NCBI RefSeq assembly: GCF_022829295.1
Contig: NZ_JAKSYH010000269.1
Coordinates: 1-59,856, forward strand
Reading direction: 5' to 3'
From: Methylobacterium sp. J-088
Lineage (GTDB): Bacteria; Pseudomonadota; Alphaproteobacteria; Rhizobiales; Beijerinckiaceae
DNA length: 59,856 nucleotides
Each line of letters opens with the position of its first letter. Position 1 is the first letter of the stretch. Shown in pieces: positions 55,007 to 59,856 of the stretch. Below the pieces are notes generated by a model, which was not told where the DNA came from, ran no database searches, and saw nothing but the letters and a program-made list of their open reading frames with translations. The translations under genes were made by a program, and so were the position numbers.

Positions 55007-55262
55007 TGCCGGCTCAACTGGAAGGTAATGTTCAGCCGATTATTGCTTAAAAAAACGCCTGAATGGCATCGCGCATTAATCTCCGGAAGCCGTATTCATG
55101 GGCTCGGGGATGCTAGTTCCGTTGAGCTGTCTCAACGAAGCACGCCTCTATATACAGGCACTTTTCGCCTGTTTGCAATCGTCGCAGAGTCCTTATCGGA
55201 TGACGGTAATTCCGGGGACAAATATGAGGCGCGAGTGGTTATATACGGAATATCAGGATCTG

Positions 55263-55631
55263 TTAAAACGGCTTCGTCTCTGGGGATGCCGGCTTGGTGA
55301 CTTTCTGATTGTGGCCGTTTGACTGTTGATCGACCCAGTCCGTGATCAGCTGGAGAATTTCAGGGCGGCATTCCTCTCGACCTGAGGCGACCAGCCGGTG
55401 TAGTTGACCGTCGATGGCAGCTTTCAAGGACTCGTCACGCGAATCTGGGGGCCCGAGGGGCAGGTCGTGCATGATTAGTAGGTCTAGAAGATAGGCGACC
55501 ACCGTAGGCGGTCCTTGACGTGCCCAATCGTGCACGGTGCGCTCCGCGACGCCAATCTCGGCCGCGAAACCAACTTGTGTACGCCCGAGCAGGCGTAGAC
55601 GTGCTTTGAAGCCAACACCGTCCATCATCAT
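55263..55631 (-). CDS. HTH (XRE/phage repressor-like) regulator
   Basis: 122 residues. FKARLRLLGRTQVGFAAEIG and VAERTVHDWARQG form a helix-turn-helix at about 8-40 of the kind found in small phage-type regulators. The rest is helical with a basic tail. Three ATG codons (55631, 55628, 55625) start it; no clear ribosome site. It faces away from the FtsH-like gene, with 551 bases between them, so it could control one or both sides. Confidence 0.65.
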   Translation of the reverse strand: MMMDGVGFKARLRLLGRTQVGFAAEIGVAERTVHDWARQGPPTVVAYLLDLLIMHDLPLGPPDSRDESLKAAIDGQLHRLVASGREECRPEILQLITDWVDQQSNGHNQKVTKPASPETKPF

Positions 55632-56182
55632 TGTTCATACGAGTGCAACGAACGAGCTCCTAGGCGATGCGTTTGCTCGCGGAGAGCGCGGGCTGCGAGG
55701 ATGGCACGGTGAGGTCATTCCTTCCAGAGTGGCGACGCGACGCTATGGTTCCTTCGGAGAGGCGGCCGCGCAATGTGGCTTACGCCGCTCCCGGTACATC
55801 CGGCATGATGACACCGCACCAGTCTCGGCCTCGAACGATAGGCGCCTTTACGGCGAACTCTCCTGCCAATCGGCGCCTCTAGATCTCAGGGTCTTGCAAC
55901 CTCGACCTGGCAGCCTCGGACGCCGCGGCGAGTCCGCGACGCCGATCGGGCCGGAAGCTTGTACGACACGCCTGCCAAGCGCCTCCTGTGGACAGCTCCG
56001 ACGGCGAATAGCATATGTTCGTTTTTTGTTCTAGAAGCGCTTCATCGCCTATGAAGCAGGCGATCTCCTGAATCAGACGTCCGCCAGTTGCTTCGACTCT
56101 GTCGAACAAGCGGCGTCACTGATCCATCGCAGCCCTTTTTGCTGACGGCCGCGGCCTCATGGCCGGCCATAGGAGATCTTGC
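55632..56182. other. Divergent region, 551 bases, no gene supported
   Basis: Between the HTH regulator (minus) and the FtsH-like gene (plus). Short frames here lack ribosome sites. It probably has promoters in both directions. An AT-richer patch lies at 56005-56035. Confidence 0.4.
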
Positions 56183-58345
56183 ATGCTCGCCCCATCGTCG
56201 TTGCCCCCAGCCGTAAATCCAACCAAGCAGGACGACACATCGTCCGACCAACTCGCACGCGCCTTCCTGCAACAGCTTGCCCAGGACGAGCGCAGGCGTC
56301 TCAAAGTCGGCCACCGCTCCAGCTCGTACGATCTCGATGCCGAGCCGATGCTCGACGAAGCCGATGCCGTCGAGCGGATTGTCGTTCAGGACGAGATCAA
56401 CCGCCCCGAGAGCGCGCATGTGCCTGTTTCAGCAGACCTCGCCGCCGTCGCGGTGATGCTCGCACGGGCCATCGAGGCGGAGCCCGGTCTTTTGCGCCGC
56501 CTGCGCCGGGAAGCGCCTGTGGTCACGCTCGCCACGCATGTAGTAGATCTTGTCGAGCCCGTTCGCGTCGTCGCCGAGAAGTGCCTGTTCCGGCCCAACA
56601 CCAAGGTGATGGATCTCGCCAACGGACGGGCGCGCGAGCTGAGCCGGCGGCATGCCGCCCTTTTCGTTTGCGACGGGATCAGCCGCGACGCACGGCCTGA
56701 AAAAGGCAACGAGGTCATCGGCACGGCCCTGCATGTCCGCATACCCATCGTTGGCATAGCGCCCGACCCTAAGCGACAGCTGCCGCGCGACCTGATGCGC
56801 TCCGCGGAACACCGAATCGGGTTGTCGAGCCTTGATCAGGCCGGGCTCGCCCTCGTGGTCGAAGCTGTCGTAGGCAGCCGGCCTTCGCGAGAGATCGATC
56901 GGGATCTCCTACGCATGATCGACATCGCCGATTTGCCGGTCGCCTTCCGCCGTGCAACCTCGCCCGATTCGTGCATCGAAGCGCTGCAGCGTATCGTTAC
57001 CGCAAAGGCCGATTTTCTCGGCGAAGGTCCCGCCCTGGAGGAGCTCGATGGCTATGGAGCAGCCAAGACATGGGGCCTGGCCGTGGCAGCCGATCTCCAG
57101 GCGTATCGTGCGGGTCGTCTGACCTGGGCCCAGATGGACCATCGTGGTCTGCTGCTGTCGGGGCCGCCCGGCGTCGGAAAAACCAGTTTCGCGCGCGCGC
57201 TGGCCAAGAGCGCTCGCGTGCCACTGGTGGCCACCTCCGTCGCCGAATGGAACGCAGCCGACTACCTGTCCGGCACGCTCCAGGCGATCCGCAAGGTCTT
57301 CGCACAAGCGCAGGCGCAGTCACCCTGCATTCTGTTCATCGACGAACTCGATGGTATCTCCGACCGTGGTCAGATCCGCGGAGAGTACGTTCAGTACTGG
57401 ACGCAGATTGTAAATCTCTTCCTCGAACTGCTCGCGGGCGTGGATGAGCGGCCCGGTGTCGTGGTCGTGGCAGCGACGAATCACCCCGAGATGATCGACC
57501 CTGCGGTAAAGCGGGCTGGGCGGTTGGACCGAGAGATCGCGATCGAGAGACCGGACACCACCGCGCTCGCCCAGATCTTCCGTCACCATCTCGGTCGCGA
57601 GATCCTCCCAGACGCTTCGATGCTTCCGCTGGCATTGGCCGCCCACGGCATGACGGGTGCGGATGCGGAAGCCTTCGTGCGACGCGCCAAAGGAACCGCG
57701 CGCCGCAATGGCCGAGCCGTGACCCTGGATGACCTTCTGGCCGAGATCCGGCAGGGGCGTCGCCCACTCCCGGCAGAGGTCAGACATCGCGTAGCGATCC
57801 ACGAGGCCGGTCACGCGGTCGTCAGCCACTCGCTCGGCTTCGGCGCGCTCTTGGATTTGTCTCTAAACGATAAGGGCGGCCAAGCCTGTTGGGAGTTCAT
57901 TGCAGACGGGGCCGCGACCCTGACCGAGTTGGAGAAGGCGTTGGCTTCGCTCCTTGCCGGTCGGATCGCGGAAGAGATCGAACTCGGTTCCGGATCGATC
58001 GGAGCGAGCTTCGGCGCAAGTTCCGATCTCGCCTTGGCAACCGGGATCGCGCGCGACATCGAGTTGACCTACGGGCTCGGATTTCTTGGCAACATCTACT
58101 TGAAGCCTGCCGCCACCGACATGATCCTCATCAAGGGCTTGCTGCCGGCCGTCGCTGAGCGCCTTAAGCGCGCGAGCGACCGGGCGCGGAACATCCTGAT
58201 GGAACGCCGGACGGCATTGCAGGCTATTGCTCGCGAACTCGAAGGAGCCGGCTACCTTCCCGGTCGGGAAATCGACCGCATACTGGCTTCGGCTACAGAG
58301 CGAGCGAAGTCTGCGGCTACCGCAAGCGTCGGGGAGGACAAGTGA
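56183..58345 (+). CDS. Soluble FtsH-like AAA+ zinc metalloprotease
   Basis: 720 residues. An N-terminal domain of about 300 residues with no membrane helix and no recognised family. AAA+ core: Walker A GPPGVGKT (327-334), Walker B CILFIDELD (382-390), sensor ATNH (431-434), and the R-finger region RAGRLDR (444-450). M41-like peptidase: HEAGH (540-544) and a third zinc ligand Asp about 615 in ASSDL. Typical FtsH is membrane-anchored; this is soluble with a novel N-domain. ATG 56183 is preferred over 56159 because AGGAG lies seven bases upstream. It is coupled to the next small gene. Likely role: ATP-driven degradation of a specific protein. Confidence 0.88.
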   Translation: MLAPSSLPPAVNPTKQDDTSSDQLARAFLQQLAQDERRRLKVGHRSSSYDLDAEPMLDEADAVERIVVQDEINRPESAHVPVSADLAAVAVMLARAIEAEPGLLRRLRREAPVVTLATHVVDLVEPVRVVAEKCLFRPNTKVMDLANGRARELSRRHAALFVCDGISRDARPEKGNEVIGTALHVRIPIVGIAPDPKRQLPRDLMRSAEHRIGLSSLDQAGLALVVEAVVGSRPSREIDRDLLRMIDIADLPVAFRRATSPDSCIEALQRIVTAKADFLGEGPALEELDGYGAAKTWGLAVAADLQAYRAGRLTWAQMDHRGLLLSGPPGVGKTSFARALAKSARVPLVATSVAEWNAADYLSGTLQAIRKVFAQAQAQSPCILFIDELDGISDRGQIRGEYVQYWTQIVNLFLELLAGVDERPGVVVVAATNHPEMIDPAVKRAGRLDREIAIERPDTTALAQIFRHHLGREILPDASMLPLALAAHGMTGADAEAFVRRAKGTARRNGRAVTLDDLLAEIRQGRRPLPAEVRHRVAIHEAGHAVVSHSLGFGALLDLSLNDKGGQACWEFIADGAATLTELEKALASLLAGRIAEEIELGSGSIGASFGASSDLALATGIARDIELTYGLGFLGNIYLKPAATDMILIKGLLPAVAERLKRASDRARNILMERRTALQAIARELEGAGYLPGREIDRILASATERAKSAATASVGEDK

Positions 58346-58548
58346 TGTTCTCACTACCACCCGACATGCCGGACACCGGCGATCTGCAGCCGCTCTCGGA
58401 CGCCATCGATTCACTGTGCGAGATCCTCGGGGGCGACCGAGAGGACGTCATCGAAGGCTTGGCCGAAATCGTTCGAAAGCGGGCCGAGTTCGAGCAGTGC
58501 AGACATGCCGGCAGCCAAGATGGCTGGTGCGAGCCTTTCGACTCCTGA
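58345..58548 (+). CDS. Small protein coupled to FtsH-like protease
   Basis: 67 residues from ATG 58345, overlapping the protease stop by one base (TGATG). Acidic helices (DAIDSLCEILGGDREDVIEGLAEIV) and a Cys-rich end. Codon overlap implies strict co-production, so it is likely an adaptor, regulator or substrate of the protease. No family recognised. Confidence 0.6.
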   Translation: MFSLPPDMPDTGDLQPLSDAIDSLCEILGGDREDVIEGLAEIVRKRAEFEQCRHAGSQDGWCEPFDS

Positions 58549-58762
58549 GGGGGCGTCTCCTGTCGTCGTCCTGCGCTGCAGCGACCGAGGACCGTAATCG
58601 TGATCTTTCGGAAGAACATCACCATCTTCCGGCAGCAGAAGGCGAGAATGATACCCTTCGAAAGGACAGAATTTTGATAATCAGTACTCTTGATAGGGCG
58701 CATTCATTTCGGGATACGGAGGTGGACTTCTATCATCAAGCTTGTTCTGAAAAGCGTACGCC

Positions 58763-59563
58763 GTGCCTGCATCAACCCGTCGTTTGTTCCTATCCGGCGC
58801 GCTCGCCTTGAGCATCGGACCGGCCAGCGCCGCGACAGCTCCCCTGCGGGTCGTAGCCTCTTCGGTACCGCATGCGGAAATCCTCGAATTCGTGGACGAA
58901 AAGCTCGCCCCCGAACTGCCGCTGAAGATCATCGAGATCTCGGGCGATCTCCGCCCGAACACCCTGCTGCGTGACGGCGATGCCGACGCCAACTTCTTCC
59001 AGCACGTGCCCTTCCTCCGCTCGGAGGAAGCCGCCATGGGAATGCGCTTCGCCGTCATCGCGGCGGTGCATATCGAGCCCCTGGGATTGTACAGCCACCG
59101 TGCAAAGGCGCTCGCGGACCTGCCGAACGGCGGTGTCGTTTCGCTGTCGAACAGCGTGTCCAACACCAGCCGTGGGTTGTCGCTGCTTCAGGCCAATGGC
59201 CTGATCCGGCTGCGGGCGACGGACACCGGCGTGAACGCGACCTTGGACGACGTCAGCGAGAACCCGAAAAACTTCCGGTTCGTTGAGATCGCGCCGCCGC
59301 AACTGCCGCGCTCCCTCGATGACGTGGCGCTTGCGGTGATCAACGGCAACTACGCGCTCGAAGCAGGGCTGGAACCCGCGCGGGATGCGCTGGCGCTCGA
59401 ACGCGCCGAGGGCAATCCGTATGCGAATGTCCTCGTCACGACCGAAGGCTTGGCCAAGGATCCCCGCGTGCTGCGCCTGGGAACGCTGCTGACCTCGGCG
59501 GAGGTCGCGGAGTTCATCCGCAACCGCTACCGTGGCTCGGTCGTCGCTGTCCGCTCTTCCTAA
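58763..59563 (+). CDS. MetQ/NlpA-type substrate-binding protein
   Basis: 266 residues from GTG 58763 (no clear ribosome site). A short signal peptide (LFLSGALALSIGPASAA) precedes a NlpA fold (VVASSVPHAEILEFV, ANFFQHVPFL, SNSVSNTSRGLSLLQANGL). The family delivers methionine or similar to an ABC transporter. There is no lipobox Cys at the cleavage site, so it would be soluble in the periplasm. The permease and ATPase genes are not in the window. Confidence 0.8.
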   Translation: MPASTRRLFLSGALALSIGPASAATAPLRVVASSVPHAEILEFVDEKLAPELPLKIIEISGDLRPNTLLRDGDADANFFQHVPFLRSEEAAMGMRFAVIAAVHIEPLGLYSHRAKALADLPNGGVVSLSNSVSNTSRGLSLLQANGLIRLRATDTGVNATLDDVSENPKNFRFVEIAPPQLPRSLDDVALAVINGNYALEAGLEPARDALALERAEGNPYANVLVTTEGLAKDPRVLRLGTLLTSAEVAEFIRNRYRGSVVAVRSS

Positions 59564-59801
59564 GCGGCGCGGTCCGGACAAGGCAGCCTTCGACAAGAAT
59601 CCGCCCCTCTTCACCCTGGCCTTGCCGAGCCGGAAGTCCGGAGTCCACGACCGGCGATAAGAGCGCGTCCGCTTTCTCCGCCGATCGATTTCGAAGCGGA
59701 CCGGCCGCTTTCGACCGATTTCGTTGAAAAACTCGTTCTCGTCCGAGATCGGAGCGTGAGCGGGATGAGCTCTCGTTCCCGAGCCGGGTGTCCCCTGCCG
59801 G

Positions 59802-59855
59802 TCAAGCCGGGCTCGGCTGCGGGACCGGGATGATCTTGGCGAGCTTCCTCAGGTT
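59802..59855 (-). CDS. Possible transposase C-terminus (partial, at window edge)
   Basis: The reverse strand encodes NLRKLAKIIPVPQPSPA then stop, cut by the window edge. An NLRKLA-type ending is common at the C-termini of IS transposases, but 17 residues cannot settle it. Confidence 0.3.
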   Translation of the reverse strand, partial: NLRKLAKIIPVPQPSPA

Positions 59856-59856
59856 C

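Noticed and set aside
55028..55300. Short plus-strand frame before the HTH gene
   Set aside because: No domain or convincing start, and it runs into the end of the HTH gene on the other strand.

Overview
The window looks like chromosome of a high-GC alphaproteobacterium of the Methylobacterium/Methylorubrum type. This is judged from codon use, from the BA14K and DUF6894 families, and from the style of the core genes (rpoN, glmU, glmS, a Tat-exported OpgD/OpgG-like protein). No database search was possible, so the genus is an inference. Most of the window is very GC-rich. Clear AT-rich departures are the glycosyltransferase at 1.2-2.1 kb, the intergenic DNA at 22.3, 24.0 and 45.7 kb, and parts of 51-56 kb.

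Layout. (1) 1-11.9 kb is accessory or prophage-derived DNA: a phage holin, an AT-rich family 8 glycosyltransferase, a nearly gene-free stretch full of terminator-like hairpins and three copies of a ~100-bp dispersed repeat, many small Methylobacterium-type proteins, and a large CheB-CheR-PAS hybrid. It ends at a 45-nt 3' fragment of a tRNA-Pro(GGG) gene, which looks like an attachment-site scar. (2) 12.0-22.3 kb, minus strand, holds a tightly coupled operon: carrier protein, acyl-CoA dehydrogenase-like protein, amino acid:[carrier protein] ligase, DUF1839 protein, GH2 glycosidase, a double alpha/beta-hydrolase and a Tat-exported clan GH-A glycosidase. An export-type esterase and a small membrane protein lie downstream. 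(3) 22.6-35.6 kb, plus strand, is a Wzx/Wzy-type exopolysaccharide locus: acyltransferase 3, five GT4 glycosyltransferases, a Wzc-like co-polymerase/kinase, a Wzx flippase and a Wzy-like polymerase. A GGDEF-EAL protein follows. (4) 37.5-51 kb is mostly housekeeping: MBL hydrolase, SCO1 protein, OpgD/OpgG, sigma-54, GlmU, a zinc alcohol dehydrogenase, a BASS transporter and GlmS. (5) 51.0-58.6 kb is a second accessory island between glmS and a MetQ-like gene: an NdpA-like nucleoid protein coupled to a two-TM protein, a zinc-ribbon protein, an XRE-like regulator, and a soluble FtsH-like AAA+ metalloprotease coupled to a 67-residue protein. A possible transposase C-terminus lies at the right edge.

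The most interesting unit is regions 2 and 3 taken together. An amino acid is probably loaded onto a dedicated carrier protein by a tRNA-independent synthetase homologue. The operon doing this also encodes polysaccharide-acting hydrolases and is divergent from an exopolysaccharide export locus that starts with a membrane acyltransferase. I infer that the system may decorate or process an exopolysaccharide with an aminoacyl-derived group. The second candidate is the accessory island at 51-58.6 kb, which could be a defence locus.
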